Assembly (NCBI RefSeq): GCF_018140925.1 | Contig: NZ_CP073315.1 | Coordinates: 868,001-932,000 of the forward strand | Length of the DNA stretch: 64,000 nt | Direction: 5' to 3' | Origin: Psychrobacillus sp. INOP01 | GTDB taxonomy: Bacteria > Bacillota > Bacilli > Bacillales_A > Planococcaceae | Shown: positions 1 through 11,955 of the stretch, in pieces | Position numbering within the stretch: position 1 is the first letter of the stretch | How the letters are laid out: the number at the start of each line of letters is the position of its first letter | Notes under the pieces: generated by a model | Database searches by the model: none | The model's input: the letters and a program-made list of their open reading frames with translations, nothing else | Told to the model about the DNA's origin: nothing | Position numbers and translations under genes: made by a program

Positions 1-40
1 ATGCTATGAACACTCGATTCGTAGCATGATAATCCACATA

Positions 41-80
41 TAAAAAAATGCAGCAAGGCGAATTGTACACCTTGCTGCAT
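41..80 (-). terminator. Terminator of the suf operon
   Basis: An 11-bp perfect inverted repeat (ATGCAGCAAGG at 48-58, CCTTGCTGCAT at 70-80) lies just past the sufB stop codon. Read on the minus strand it is followed by a T run at 42-47. This is a standard intrinsic terminator. Confidence 0.9.
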
Positions 81-93
81 TTATATAATTGGA

Positions 94-1491
94 TTAACCT
101 ATAGAGCCTTCCATCTCGAACTTGATAAGACGGTTCATTTCTACGGCATATTCCATTGGAAGTTCTTTAGTAAATGGTTCGATGAAGCCCATTACGATCA
201 TTTCTGTTGCTTCTTCTTCACTTAGACCACGACTCATCAAGTAGAATAATTGTTCTTCAGATACTTTTGAAACTTTCGCTTCATGCTCTAAAGAAATATT
301 ATCATTCAAGATTTCGTTGTAAGGAATTGTATCAGAAGTAGACTGATTATCCATGATCAATGTATCACATTCGATATTTGCACGGGCACCTGTAGCTTTA
401 CGTCCAAAATGAACGATACCACGATATGTTACTTTACCACCTTGTTTCGAAATAGATTTAGAAACAATAGTAGAAGAAGTATTTGGAGCTAAATGCATCA
501 TTTTCGCACCAGCATCTTGGTGTTGGCCTTTACCAGCAATTGCGATAGAAAGCGTCATACCACGAGCGCCTTCACCTTTTAAGATAACAGCTGGATATTT
601 CATCGTTAATTTTGATCCGATATTTCCGTCAATCCATTCCATCGTTGCATTCGCATCACAAACTGCACGTTTTGTAACTAAGTTATAAACGTTATTTGCC
701 CAGTTTTGGATTGTTGTATAACGGCAATAAGCATCTTTTTTAATGATAATTTCAACAACTGCACTATGAAGTGAGTTTGTTGTGTAAACAGGAGCAGTAC
801 ATCCTTCAACATAATGTACAGAAGCGCCTTCGTCTACAATAATTAGCGTACGTTCGAATTGACCCATGTTTTCAGAGTTAATACGGAAGTATGCTTGTAG
901 TGGAGTTTCCACTTTAACACCAGGTGGTACATAGATAAATGATCCACCTGACCATACTGCTGAGTTTAGTGCAGAAAACTTATTGTCTGATGATGGTATT
1001 ACTGTACCCCAGTGTTTTTTGAAAATATCTTCATTTTCACGAAGAGCGGAATCAGTATCCTTAAATACAATCCCTAAATCTTGAAGCTCTTGCTTCATGT
1101 TATGGTATACAACCTCTGATTCATACTGTGCAGAAACACCTGCAAGATATTTTTGCTCTGCTTCTGGGATACCTAATTTATCAAATGTAGCTTTGATTTC
1201 ATCTGGTACTTCATCCCATGAAGTTTCTGTTTGCTCAGAAGGCTTCACGTAATAAGTAATCTCATCGAAATTTAATGACCCTAAATCTCCGCCCCATTGT
1301 GGCATTGGTTTTGAGTAAAAAATTTCTAATGCTTTTAAACGATAATCTAACATCCATTGTGGTTCTGATTTCATTCGTGATATTTCTTCTACGATTTCTT
1401 TCGTTAATCCACGTTTAGAACGGAAAATGGATACGTCTTTATCGTGGAAACCATATTTGTAATCACCAATTTCAGGCATTTTTTTTGCCAT
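94..1491 (-). CDS. sufB: Fe-S cluster scaffold protein SufB
   Basis: SufB is the scaffold subunit of the cytosolic SufBCD complex, on which Fe-S clusters are built before transfer to apoproteins. The 465-residue product has the family length. It carries the conserved C-terminal core with the cysteine in ANIECDTL, the SLEHEAK histidine motif and the RGLSEEEA segment. It is the last gene of a five-gene operon, sufC-sufD-sufS-sufU-sufB, 21 bp after sufU, and is followed by a terminator. Known of the family: SufB and SufD form a heterodimer bound by the SufC ATPase. The paralogous sufD lies two genes upstream and shares the RGLS/RGIS helix near its C terminus. Confidence 0.97.
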   Translation of the reverse strand: MAKKMPEIGDYKYGFHDKDVSIFRSKRGLTKEIVEEISRMKSEPQWMLDYRLKALEIFYSKPMPQWGGDLGSLNFDEITYYVKPSEQTETSWDEVPDEIKATFDKLGIPEAEQKYLAGVSAQYESEVVYHNMKQELQDLGIVFKDTDSALRENEDIFKKHWGTVIPSSDNKFSALNSAVWSGGSFIYVPPGVKVETPLQAYFRINSENMGQFERTLIIVDEGASVHYVEGCTAPVYTTNSLHSAVVEIIIKKDAYCRYTTIQNWANNVYNLVTKRAVCDANATMEWIDGNIGSKLTMKYPAVILKGEGARGMTLSIAIAGKGQHQDAGAKMMHLAPNTSSTIVSKSISKQGGKVTYRGIVHFGRKATGARANIECDTLIMDNQSTSDTIPYNEILNDNISLEHEAKVSKVSEEQLFYLMSRGLSEEEATEMIVMGFIEPFTKELPMEYAVEMNRLIKFEMEGSIG

Positions 1492-1512
1492 CGTATTTCC
1501 TCCGTTCGTGTG

Positions 1513-4476
<2,964 letters not shown>

Positions 4477-4494
4477 GCTGATTCGTCCCCTTTC

Positions 4495-5274
4495 TTATGC
4501 TTCTTGTCCAACTGTTTCGTCTTCAATTCCTAGCTCTTCTTTAACCCATTCATAGCCTTCTGCTTCTAGTCTTTGAGCAAGCTCAGGTCCGCCAGATTTA
4601 ACTACGCGTCCTTGCATCATTACATGCACATGATCAGGAGTGATATAGTTAAGAAGTCGTTGGTAGTGAGTGATTACTAAGCTTCCGAATCCTTCTCCAC
4701 GCATTTGGTTGATCCCTTTAGAAACAACTTTTAATGCATCGATATCAAGACCAGAGTCAATTTCATCTAAAATAGCGAATTTTGGTTGTAACATCATTAA
4801 TTGAAGAATTTCATTACGTTTTTTCTCTCCGCCTGAGAATCCTTCATTTAAATAACGTTGTGCCATGTCTAAATCCATTTCTAAAAATTCCATTTTGCTA
4901 TCAAGCTCACGGATGAATTTCATTAATGAGATTTCATCGCCTTCCTCACGGCGTGCATTGATCGCTGAGCGAAGGAAATCTGCATTTGTAACTCCAGTGA
5001 TTTCACTTGGATACTGCATTGCTAGGAAAAGACCAGCTTGTGCACGTTCGTCTACTTCCATTGCTAAAACATCTTCTCCGTCCAATTCAATTGAACCAGA
5101 TGTAACTTCATATTTTGGATGACCCATAATAGCAGAAGCTAAAGTAGATTTACCTGTACCATTAGGACCCATTACAGCGTGAATTTCGTTCGTATTAATC
5201 GTTAAATTAACACCTTTTAAAATCTCTTTACCGTCTATTTCAACGTGTAAATCTTTAATAACTAAAGTCGACAT
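4495..5274 (-). CDS. sufC: Fe-S assembly ATPase SufC
   Basis: SufC is the ABC-type ATPase that drives conformational change in SufBCD. The 259-residue product has Walker [10 protein letters not shown] (about residues 36-44), the signature [12 protein letters not shown] and Walker [13 protein letters not shown], with no membrane segment. It is the first gene of the operon. The ATG at 5274 follows a clear GGAGG site on the minus strand. A candidate sigma-A promoter with a direct repeat lies about 45-70 bp upstream. Confidence 0.97.
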   Translation of the reverse strand: MSTLVIKDLHVEIDGKEILKGVNLTINTNEIHAVMGPNGTGKSTLASAIMGHPKYEVTSGSIELDGEDVLAMEVDERAQAGLFLAMQYPSEITGVTNADFLRSAINARREEGDEISLMKFIRELDSKMEFLEMDLDMAQRYLNEGFSGGEKKRNEILQLMMLQPKFAILDEIDSGLDIDALKVVSKGINQMRGEGFGSLVITHYQRLLNYITPDHVHVMMQGRVVKSGGPELAQRLEAEGYEWVKEELGIEDETVGQEA

Positions 5275-5308
5275 TTAATAACCTCCATTAAGTAAATACG
5301 AATGTATA

Positions 5309-5345
5309 ATCATTCTAATTTATTATCATTCTAATCTTAACTCAA
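5309..5345 (-). promoter_or_regulatory. Candidate suf promoter with an 11-bp direct repeat
   Basis: On the minus strand TTGAGT (5340-5345) and TAAATT (5317-5322) are separated by 17 bp, a plausible sigma-A promoter for sufC. An 11-bp direct repeat, ATCATTCTAAT on the plus strand, occurs at 5309-5319 and 5325-5335 with a 16-bp period and overlaps the -10 element. The regulator is unknown. One half resembles a Fur half-site, but no full 7-1-7 Fur box is present. Confidence 0.4.
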
Positions 5346-5521
5346 ACTAAGGTACCTTGCAAATCTTTTGGAGCATATTCTATTTAATATTGTAGAATAT
5401 ACAGATTTCCTGTTTTCTCTTGACTTTTCACTAAACTATTAGGTAAATAGTATTCTTTCTTTATTTTCAATAAGAATAATCTAAATGAGAATCGATTTCA
5501 CTATCAAGCTAGTGAAAACAA

Positions 5522-5553
5522 AAGAATCCACGGAGAATATCTCCATGGATTCT
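5522..5553 (-). terminator. Terminator after the small ORF
   Basis: The arms AGAATCCA and TGGATTCT, with an inner GGAGA/CTCC pairing, form a hairpin. On the minus strand it is followed by a T-rich run. It would end transcription of the small ORF at 5560-5751 before the suf promoter. Confidence 0.65.
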
Positions 5554-5559
5554 AGTATA

Positions 5560-5751
5560 TTATCCCCTAAATGCCTGGGCATCAATTTTCGCAGCTAGTT
5601 GCATACATTTTTCATGATCTTCCTGTCGCTTATTTTCGACCTGTAATCGTAATTCCTGACTTTGTCTCAATTCATCATATCCAAAACCATGTACTCCTCT
5701 AAATGCGTGGTCCATCTGTTCTGTATAAGGTAAATCATCCGAACTGATAAT
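5560..5751 (-). CDS. Small hypothetical protein, start codon uncertain
   Basis: This minus-strand frame encodes 63 residues if it starts at an ATT codon (5749-5751) that sits 8 nt after an AGAGG ribosome site. If it starts at the first ATG (5713-5715) it encodes 51 residues and has no ribosome site. The product is hydrophilic, rich in Gln, Glu and Arg, with a VHGFGYDELRQSQELRLQ segment and probably helical. An ATG placed right after the AGAGG leads into a different frame that stops after seven codons, so a frameshift is the alternative to a rare start. I do not recognise the family. A terminator follows, which supports a real transcription unit. Confidence 0.45.
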   Translation of the reverse strand: MISSDDLPYTEQMDHAFRGVHGFGYDELRQSQELRLQVENKRQEDHEKCMQLAAKIDAQAFRG

Positions 5752-5830
5752 GAATCATTCCTCTCTTTTTTTAGGTTCATCACTTATATACCCACTTATT
5801 AGAGAGCTAAACATTTATTTTTAAAAAAAC

Positions 5831-6988
5831 TTACTTTGTTTTAGAAAATTTGTCTACGATGATCGCAAGTGCTCCGTCTCCAGTAACATTTGTCGCCGTT
5901 CCAAAACTGTCCTGTGCAATGTAAAGAGCAATCATCAATCCTATCATTGCCCCGTTAAATCCAAGCATTGTTTCCAATAATCCAAGCGCTGCCATAACCG
6001 CTCCACCAGGAACCCCAGGAGCGGCAATCATCGTTACACCAAGCATAAATATAAACGGTATGAATGTAGATAACATAATATCTTGTCCGTTTATTAGCAA
6101 TACCCCGATTGAACAAGAGACAAGTGTAATCGTACTCCCTGATAAGTGAATTGTTGCGAATAAGGGAATCGTAAAGTTTGTAACTTTATCGGAAGCACCA
6201 GTCTTTTGTGCCTGTTTTAGCGTAACAGGAATAGTCGCTGCCGAGGACTGTGTACCTAAAGCTGTAAAGTAAGCTGGGGACATTGTTTTTAATAGCTTCA
6301 ACGGATTTTTCCCTGTTACCGTACCAGCTGCTGTATATTGTAATAGAAGCATTACAAGATGCAACGCAATAATCATGATAAATACAACACCAAAAACAGA
6401 TAATACCTTTGCGACCTGTCCACCGTACGCCATATTCATAAAAATCCCAAAAATATGTATAGGTAATAATGGAATAATAATATTAGAAATTACCTTCTCT
6501 ATAATCTCACTAAACTCTTCAAATGCATTTTGTAGCGTGTTTCCCTTCAGTCTAGAAATCCCAATTCCCATAATGAATGAGAAAACTAATGCTGTCATTA
6601 TATCCATCATCGGAGGTATCGGCATTTCAAATAAGCCCCCGATTAAAAATTCCTCTGGATTTTCTAACTCTACACTCTCCTTACCACCGATAAGCTTTGG
6701 TAGTAAATTTGAAGCTATAAAAAATGCGATAAAACCAGCAACTAAAGTAGATAAATAAGCAACACCAGTAGAAATTCCGAGTAATCTCCCTGAACCCTTA
6801 CCTAGCTTAGCTATACCCGGAACGATAAATCCAATAATAATAAAAGGAACAATAAATCCTAAAAACGCACTAAAAATACTATTAAAAGTAGCCATAATCT
6901 CAACCACTATTTTAGGGACTACTAATCCCAATAAAACACCAGCCACAATAGCTACCACTATTCGCGGCAATAACCCAAACCTCTTCAC
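5831..6988 (-). CDS. Dicarboxylate/amino acid:cation symporter (DAACS family)
   Basis: A secondary transporter of the DAACS family, which couples uptake of glutamate, serine/threonine or dicarboxylates to sodium or protons. The 385-residue protein is almost entirely hydrophobic. It contains the family signature TQSSAATIPVTLKQAQ (about residues 245-260) and the later PGVPGG turn and NVTGDGA motif of the transport core. It is a little shorter than DctA/GltP (about 420), closer to SstT-like members. The start is a GTG preceded by GAGGAGG at 7-nt spacing. The gene is monocistronic. The substrate cannot be read from the sequence. Confidence 0.85.
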   Translation of the reverse strand: MKRFGLLPRIVVAIVAGVLLGLVVPKIVVEIMATFNSIFSAFLGFIVPFIIIGFIVPGIAKLGKGSGRLLGISTGVAYLSTLVAGFIAFFIASNLLPKLIGGKESVELENPEEFLIGGLFEMPIPPMMDIMTALVFSFIMGIGISRLKGNTLQNAFEEFSEIIEKVISNIIIPLLPIHIFGIFMNMAYGGQVAKVLSVFGVVFIMIIALHLVMLLLQYTAAGTVTGKNPLKLLKTMSPAYFTALGTQSSAATIPVTLKQAQKTGASDKVTNFTIPLFATIHLSGSTITLVSCSIGVLLINGQDIMLSTFIPFIFMLGVTMIAAPGVPGGAVMAALGLLETMLGFNGAMIGLMIALYIAQDSFGTATNVTGDGALAIIVDKFSKTK

Positions 6989-7015
6989 AAAATGTCCTCC
7001 TCATACGTACAATTG

Positions 7016-7029
7016 TGTTATTAATAACA
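7016..7029. promoter_or_regulatory. 14-bp palindrome upstream of the symporter
   Basis: TGTTATTAATAACA is a perfect palindrome 28 bp before the GTG start of the symporter gene. It may be an operator, but no regulator is encoded nearby. Confidence 0.25.
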
Positions 7030-7139
7030 TTTATACACTTTAGCACACTCACTTATTAAAGTGAATAGGTACAGCAATATACATAATATTCTATTAACAA
7101 ATGGTGGTTTAAACTGTTTATGGGCTAGCCAATCCCACA

Positions 7140-7170
7140 ACAAAAAAAACAGACATCCCAGGATGCCTGC
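7140..7170 (-). terminator. Terminator of the metNPQ operon
   Basis: The stem CAGaCATCC (7150-7158) / GGATGcCTG (7161-7169) is followed on the minus strand by a run of eight Ts. It sits 15 bp after the metQ stop. Confidence 0.85.
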
Positions 7171-7184
7171 TTTCTCAAATAATA

Positions 7185-7991
7185 TTATTTTACTGGTACT
7201 ACAGATCCGCCCCACTCGCTTAGGATGAAGTCTTGGATTTCTTCAGATTTTAATGCTTCTACTAAGGCTTTAATCTCTTTACTATCTTCATCACCAGAGT
7301 TTACAGCGATGATATTTACATATGGAGATTCATCAGATTCTTCAATTGCGATAGAGTCTTCTAATGGGTTAATGCCAGCGTCTATTGCATAGTTGGAGTT
7401 GATCAATACTGCATCACCTTCTTCATTTTCATATAACTGAACCATTAGCGCTGATTCATAGTTAGCGTCAAATTCAAGGTTTTTAGGATTTTCAACGATG
7501 TCTTTAACTTCTGCTTTTGTTTTGTCTACATCTTCTGCTAATTTAATAAGACCTTTAGCTTCTAACATAGCAAGGATACGTCCGTGATCTGCAACGGAGT
7601 TACTCATTAAGATAGTCGCACCTTCTGGAAGCTCTTCAATAGAACCATATTTTTTAGAGTATAAACCGATTGGCTCGATATGAATTTCGCCTGCGTTAGC
7701 GAAGTCATACCCAAAATCAGCTTTTTGTGCTTCAAAGTAAGGAATATGTTGGAAAAAGTTAGCGTCCAAATCACCTGAATCTAAATCTTTGTTTGGTAAT
7801 ACATAATCTTGATATGATTCTACAACAAGTTCAATTCCTTGTTCTTCAAGAATAGGTTTAACTTCTTCTAATATTACTGCATGAGGTACGTTAGATGCAC
7901 CAACTACAAGCTGACTACCTTCTTCTTCTCCACATGCTGCAAGTGTTAATGCACTTACTGACAATAAAGCTCCAGCTAATAACTTCTTCAT
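7185..7991 (-). CDS. metQ: Methionine ABC transporter substrate-binding lipoprotein MetQ
   Basis: A NlpA-family lipoprotein that binds methionine outside the membrane and hands it to MetNP. The 268-residue precursor has a lipoprotein signal peptide ending in LAAC, with the lipidated cysteine at residue 20. The mature part contains the LDANFFQHIPYFEA and EDKTK-like regions of the family. It is the third gene of the metN-metP-metQ operon and ends before a terminator. The SAM riboswitch upstream of metN supports methionine as the substrate. Confidence 0.95.
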   Translation of the reverse strand: MKKLLAGALLSVSALTLAACGEEEGSQLVVGASNVPHAVILEEVKPILEEQGIELVVESYQDYVLPNKDLDSGDLDANFFQHIPYFEAQKADFGYDFANAGEIHIEPIGLYSKKYGSIEELPEGATILMSNSVADHGRILAMLEAKGLIKLAEDVDKTKAEVKDIVENPKNLEFDANYESALMVQLYENEEGDAVLINSNYAIDAGINPLEDSIAIEESDESPYVNIIAVNSGDEDSKEIKALVEALKSEEIQDFILSEWGGSVVPVK

Positions 7992-8053
7992 TCAAAATCT
8001 CTCCCTTTTTATCCTTTGATTTCTATGTGATCGAGTTCTCTCGTTAACACCTA

Positions 8054-8722
8054 TTATCGTTTATCTATTTTTGTAGTAATTACATCACCTATCCACTGAA
8101 TGATAAATACCATTATTAATATTAGTATCGTGGCAACAAGTGTTACGTCTGTTCTACCTCTTTGGAATCCATCCAAGAAGGCTAAAGTCCCTAGTCCACC
8201 CGCTCCAATGATACCTGCCATCGCAGTATAACCTACAAGTGAAATGGCTGTGACTGTAATTCCAGATACTAAAGCAGGCATAGATTCTGGCAATAAAACC
8301 TTCCATATAATAGTAGTAGTTTTAGCTCCCATCGATTTTGCTGCTTCTAGCACACCTTTATCAATTTCTCGAAGAGCTATCAATACCATACGTGCGTAAA
8401 ATGGAGCAGCTCCAATTACTAAAGCTGGAAATGCCGCGTTAGGGCCACGCATTGTACCGACCAAAAACTTCGTTAATGGTATTAATAAAATGATCAAAAT
8501 AATAAACGGAATAGAACGGAATATATTAACGAAAGCCCCAGTTAACCAGTTAGCTAATTTGTTCGCCCACGCCTGATGAGGACTAGTTAAGAAAAGTAGA
8601 AGACCGAGAACTAGTCCAATAATTGCTGTCAAAATAGTGGATACCGCAGTCATATAAAGAGTTTCAAGTGTTGCTTCCCACATTTTTGGCCAATCAACAT
8701 TAGGAAATAAATCATTAATCAT
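8054..8722 (-). CDS. metP: Methionine ABC transporter permease MetP
   Basis: The integral membrane subunit of the D/L-methionine importer. The 222-residue product has about five hydrophobic segments and the coupling-helix motif EAAKSMGAKTTTIIWKVLLPE (in part) that contacts MetN. The first codons overlap the 3' end of metN by 8 bp, so translation is probably coupled. Confidence 0.95.
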   Translation of the reverse strand: MINDLFPNVDWPKMWEATLETLYMTAVSTILTAIIGLVLGLLLFLTSPHQAWANKLANWLTGAFVNIFRSIPFIILIILLIPLTKFLVGTMRGPNAAFPALVIGAAPFYARMVLIALREIDKGVLEAAKSMGAKTTTIIWKVLLPESMPALVSGITVTAISLVGYTAMAGIIGAGGLGTLAFLDGFQRGRTDVTLVATILILIMVFIIQWIGDVITTKIDKR

Positions 8723-9740
8723 TGTTGATCACCTCTGTATTTACTTTTTGTTCATGTATATAGCGAATGGCCTCATCCACTAGTAATGCATCTCCTTCTA
8801 ATTGAAGGATTAGTGTACCGAATGCACCATTTTGGGTGTGCGAAATATTCCCTTGAACAATATTCACTTCTAAATCAAATTGCTTGATAAGCCTAGACAA
8901 TATTGGTTGCTCTGTTTGCTCCCCAACAAATACTAGCTTGATCAGTTTGCCATTTGGATATAGTTCTTTTAAATGCTGTATTGTTTGTAAGGCTTTATTT
9001 GAATCACTGACTTGCGAAACAAAACGCTTCGTAATAGGTTGTTGTGGATTTTGAAATACGTCTAGCACTTTTCCTTCTTCAACAACATGACCTTTTTCCA
9101 TTACTGCAACTCGACCGCATATCTTTTGAATGACCTGCATCTCGTGAGTAATCAATACAATTGTCAGACCTAATTTTTCATTGATACTAACTAATAAGTC
9201 TAAAATTGAGTCCGTAGTTTCTGGATCTAACGCAGAGGTTGCTTCATCACAAAGAAGTACTTCTGGTCGATTGGCTAATGCGCGTGCAATTCCGACACGT
9301 TGCTTTTGACCGCCTGATAGTTGAGATGGATAATAATGTCCTCGTCCTTCCAGACCAACTAAATCAATAAGTTCTTTTACTCTTTGAGAACGTTGTGCTT
9401 GCGGAACTCCAGCTATTTCTAATGGGAATGCAATATTCTCTTCAACCGTTCTTGACCATAACAGATTAAAATGCTGGAAAATCATACTTACCTTTTGTCT
9501 TACTTGTCGAAGCTTCACATCATTTATCTTTGTGATATCTTGATCATTCACGATAATTTGTCCAGAGGTTGGTTTTTCTAATCCATTTAATAAGCGAATA
9601 AGTGTACTTTTACCTGCGCCACTGTAACCGATGATGCCAAAGATTTCACCTTTCTTTATGTCAAGATTCACCTCTTCAACTGCAACGATCGTACCTTGTT
9701 TCGTGCTAAACTTTTTCGAAACATTATTTAAACTAATCAT
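8715..9740 (-). CDS. metN: Methionine ABC transporter ATPase MetN
   Basis: The cytoplasmic ATPase of the methionine importer. The 341-residue protein has Walker A GYSGAGKST (about 38-46), signature LSGGQKQRVG and Walker B VLLCDEATSALD. A C-terminal NIL domain (about 265-341) in this family binds methionine and inhibits transport. It is the first gene of the operon, directly behind a SAM-I riboswitch. Confidence 0.96.
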   Translation of the reverse strand: MISLNNVSKKFSTKQGTIVAVEEVNLDIKKGEIFGIIGYSGAGKSTLIRLLNGLEKPTSGQIIVNDQDITKINDVKLRQVRQKVSMIFQHFNLLWSRTVEENIAFPLEIAGVPQAQRSQRVKELIDLVGLEGRGHYYPSQLSGGQKQRVGIARALANRPEVLLCDEATSALDPETTDSILDLLVSINEKLGLTIVLITHEMQVIQKICGRVAVMEKGHVVEEGKVLDVFQNPQQPITKRFVSQVSDSNKALQTIQHLKELYPNGKLIKLVFVGEQTEQPILSRLIKQFDLEVNIVQGNISHTQNGAFGTLILQLEGDALLVDEAIRYIHEQKVNTEVINND

Positions 9741-9764
9741 GGGAACCTTGCCACCTTTCTATCT

Positions 9765-9936
9765 AAAAAAACCCTCCTGCAAAAGAGCAGAAGGGTTTTA
9801 AGTTATCCATTTTAATAACATTCATCCATTCTCTCATTTCCCAAAGCATTTGCTTTGCGTGATTTGGCACCATTTCATTTACATGACGGTTGCCGGGCTT
9901 CAAAGGGCACTTCCCTCCACCTCTCTTAATAAGAGT
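9765..9936 (-). promoter_or_regulatory. SAM-I riboswitch (S-box) controlling metNPQ
   Basis: On the minus strand the leader contains the S-box core: AAGAGAGGTGGAGGGA, then GCCC, TTTGAA and CCCGGCAACC, then GGTGCCAA. P1 can form between about 9928-9936 and 9831-9838. An expression-platform terminator (9765-9800) follows, with a stem of AAACCC..CTGC pairing GCAG..GGGTTT and a T run. High SAM is known to favour the terminator, which shuts off methionine uptake. The start codon of metN lies 25 bp further on. Confidence 0.95.
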
Positions 9937-9969
9937 GACACTATTTAATTCTTGGTATATCGTATATTA

Positions 9970-10290
9970 TCACACGACTACTTGTTCGTCAATACTTTTT
10001 ATAGCGTCTAATATAAATGGAACAGATTGAAAGGCATATATTTTTTTATATACAGTGCCACCTTTAGCTATTAACAGACATGGCACACTTTCAATATGAT
10101 AATCCATTGCAAAGTTCTCTAAATAATTAATATTTGCTTGCCCAATCGAAAAAGGCTTCATCTCTTGTACAACTTGCATCATTTTACTAGCAACTTGGCA
10201 TGTTCCACATAAAGGTGTATAAATATAAAATATCGCAAGCTGACCACTATTCTTATGGCTATTCCACTGTTCCAGTGTCCATTCTTTCAC
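9970..10290 (-). CDS. yusE: Thioredoxin-fold protein, YusE-like
   Basis: A small cytoplasmic thioredoxin-fold protein of 106 residues with a CGTC active-site motif (Cys28, Cys31) and the cis-proline region VESVPCLLI. The family probably acts in thiol-disulfide exchange, but the partner is unknown. It is 11 bp after the Toprim gene and its order matches B. subtilis yusE-yusF. The symbol rests on this synteny. Confidence 0.8.
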   Translation of the reverse strand: MKEWTLEQWNSHKNSGQLAIFYIYTPLCGTCQVASKMMQVVQEMKPFSIGQANINYLENFAMDYHIESVPCLLIAKGGTVYKKIYAFQSVPFILDAIKSIDEQVVV

Positions 10291-10301
10291 ATTACATCAT
10301 C

Positions 10302-10652
10302 CTAAAGTAAATATTCTTTCTTCACTTTTATATTAACACTTTTTAAAATGGAAGCCAAAACTTTGAACGGTGTAGTCGCTACTTCGCAATACATGGGGTT
10401 GGTGTAAAGATGAATCGCCTCTGGATATTCCTTCCTCACAACTGACCGAATTTGCTCGCCCGATTTATCTGCATCTAAAAATGCATATATAGGAATACCA
10501 TCATAAGGACTTAAAATTTCTTCTAGCTTTACATTCGATATCGTTCCGTTTGTACAAATAATTTCTGTTGATTCATCAAGAAGTTTTAAAAGCTTTAGTT
10601 TATCTGATCTTCCCTCAACGAGAATTAATTTTTCACTAAAGACAATAGCCAT
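10302..10652 (-). CDS. yusF: Toprim-domain protein, YusF-like
   Basis: A stand-alone Toprim domain of 116 residues. The conserved glutamate is in LVEGRSDK (about residue 14) and the DxD pair in FLDADKSGEQ (about 70-76), the acidic triad that binds magnesium in primases, topoisomerases and OLD nucleases. Small Toprim proteins of this kind include RNase M5-like enzymes, but this one lacks the rest of RnmV. The order with yusE and gcvH is as in B. subtilis. The function is not established. Confidence 0.8.
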   Translation of the reverse strand: MAIVFSEKLILVEGRSDKLKLLKLLDESTEIICTNGTISNVKLEEILSPYDGIPIYAFLDADKSGEQIRSVVRKEYPEAIHLYTNPMYCEVATTPFKVLASILKSVNIKVKKEYLL

Positions 10653-10691
10653 TCAGCTTCTCTCCTAACTATGCCCTTTCCAATATTATAT

Positions 10692-10721
10692 GAAAAAAAC
10701 GCCGATAATAATCGGCGTTTG
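10692..10721 (-). terminator. Terminator after gcvH
   Basis: AACGCCGA and TCGGCGTT form an 8-bp stem with a short loop. A run of seven Ts follows on the minus strand, 6 bp after the gcvH stop. Confidence 0.9.
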
Positions 10722-10726
10722 CATAA

Positions 10727-11107
10727 TTATTCTGAAATTAATTCTTCGTATTTTTCTGGAGAAAGTAAACCATCCACTTCCGTTAAATCAGCTGGTTCGA
10801 TAACAATCATCCATGCATTTTCATAAGGGGACTCGTTTACATATTCAGGGCTATCTTCTAGTTCTGTATTGACCTCTAAGACTTTACCACTGATCGGTGC
10901 GTACAATTCAGATACGGTTTTTACAGACTCTACACTACCGAAAGGATCTCCTGCTTTGATCTCATCTCCGACTTGTGGAAGCTCGACAAACACGATATCT
11001 CCAAGTTCAGATTGTGCAAATTCAGTAATACCGATACGGACATTTCCGCCTTCAGTCTTTACCCATTCATGTTCTGCTGAGTATTTTAAATCTTTAGGTG
11101 CGTTCAT
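10727..11107 (-). CDS. gcvH: Glycine cleavage system H protein
   Basis: GcvH carries the methylamine group on a lipoyl arm between the P and T proteins of the glycine cleavage system. In Bacillales it also relays lipoyl groups to other enzymes. The 126-residue product has the lipoylation site at Lys63 in [13 protein letters not shown]. The frame extends ten codons further up, but the ATG at 11107 follows a GGAGAGGGG site and gives the conserved N terminus [10 protein letters not shown], so I start there. No other gcv gene is in the window. Confidence 0.96.
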   Translation of the reverse strand: MNAPKDLKYSAEHEWVKTEGGNVRIGITEFAQSELGDIVFVELPQVGDEIKAGDPFGSVESVKTVSELYAPISGKVLEVNTELEDSPEYVNESPYENAWMIVIEPADLTEVDGLLSPEKYEELISE

Positions 11108-11181
11108 ATAATAATCCCCTCTCCATTTTTCATACATTCATCTATAATATTCACATATTTTTATAGTAAAAACAAGTGACT

Positions 11182-11544
11182 TTAAGAAGTCTTCCACACA
11201 TCCTCAAACTGTTGTTCCTTGAAGCCTAGCGTTAATTTTTTTCCATCAAAAACAACTGGTCGTTTAATAAGCATCCCATCAGAAGAAAGTAAGGATAATT
11301 GTTCGTCTTCTGACATAGTATCAAGTTTGTCTTTCAAACCAAGCTCTCTATATTTAATACCAGAAGTATTAAAGAATTTTTTTAGTTCCAATCCACTGAC
11401 TTCGAGCATTTTTTGAAGTAAATCTTTTGATGGAGGATTTTCAGCTATATGGTTGTCTATGTATTCTAAATCATTGTCCTTTAACCATTTACTCGCTTTT
11501 CTACAAGTTGTACATTTAGGATATCCGTAATATTGAATAGTCAT
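11182..11544 (-). CDS. yusI: ArsC/Spx-family protein, YusI-like
   Basis: A 120-residue member of the ArsC/Spx family, with a thioredoxin-like fold and an N-terminal CTTC motif (Cys11, Cys14). The C-terminal IKRPVVFDGKKLTLGF matches the family. It resembles B. subtilis YusI more than the transcription regulator Spx, which has an RPI motif and a C-terminal tail. Its position next to gcvH fits. Arsenate reduction is not implied, and the role is unknown. Confidence 0.85.
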   Translation of the reverse strand: MTIQYYGYPKCTTCRKASKWLKDNDLEYIDNHIAENPPSKDLLQKMLEVSGLELKKFFNTSGIKYRELGLKDKLDTMSEDEQLSLLSSDGMLIKRPVVFDGKKLTLGFKEQQFEDVWKTS

Positions 11545-11683
11545 ATGATCTCACCTTTTTTCTTTTATCATACATAATAGTGTAAACGATGAGCAATCAT
11601 TTTGAACAATGAAATGTTTATACAATGTGAATTAAATTTGAAAAAAATATGAAATAGAGAAATCCGAACAACGTTTTTTCCTC

Positions 11684-11785
11684 TCGGACGCTTTCCGCGG
11701 GCACGGCTTCAATCTCCTCGTCACTGCGTTCCTGCGGGGCTTTCAGCTCGTGCTGTTCCCGCTGGAGTCGCCGCCTTCCGCTCCA
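11684..11785 (-). repeat. GC-rich intergenic repeat, inverted copy
   Basis: Read on the minus strand this block begins GGCGGCGACTCC and ends GCGGAAAGCGTCCG. The same ends occur in the GC-rich module at 12440-12552 (plus strand) and in part at 47312-47489. The centre differs: here a CACG...CGTG-based hairpin with AGCTGAAAGCCCCGC. It is far more GC-rich than the surrounding DNA. From memory, similar blocks are scattered in Bacillales intergenic regions, but I could not check this. Confidence 0.7.
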
Positions 11786-11955
11786 ATCAGCAAAATCGAC
11801 TATTTTTAAAAATAATGTGATATCACGTAATCGTCCTGTTATTAATGGTAGAAACACCCAATCATACAAATCCTGGGGCACCCTACCTTCTCATTAATAC
11901 ATAGTCGTATTCTATAGGCGATTAAAAGTAAAAAAAACTAGAAGACATGCACGAT

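Noticed and set aside
5309-5335. Fur box in front of suf
   Set aside because: Only one half resembles the 7-1-7 consensus. The direct repeat is the clearer signal.
7021-7215. Open frame of 64 codons overlapping the metQ end
   Set aside because: It crosses the metQ terminator and has no ribosome site.
11618-11881. Open frame of 87 codons on the minus strand
   Set aside because: It is a translation through the GC-rich repeat, has no ribosome site, and the protein has no recognisable features.
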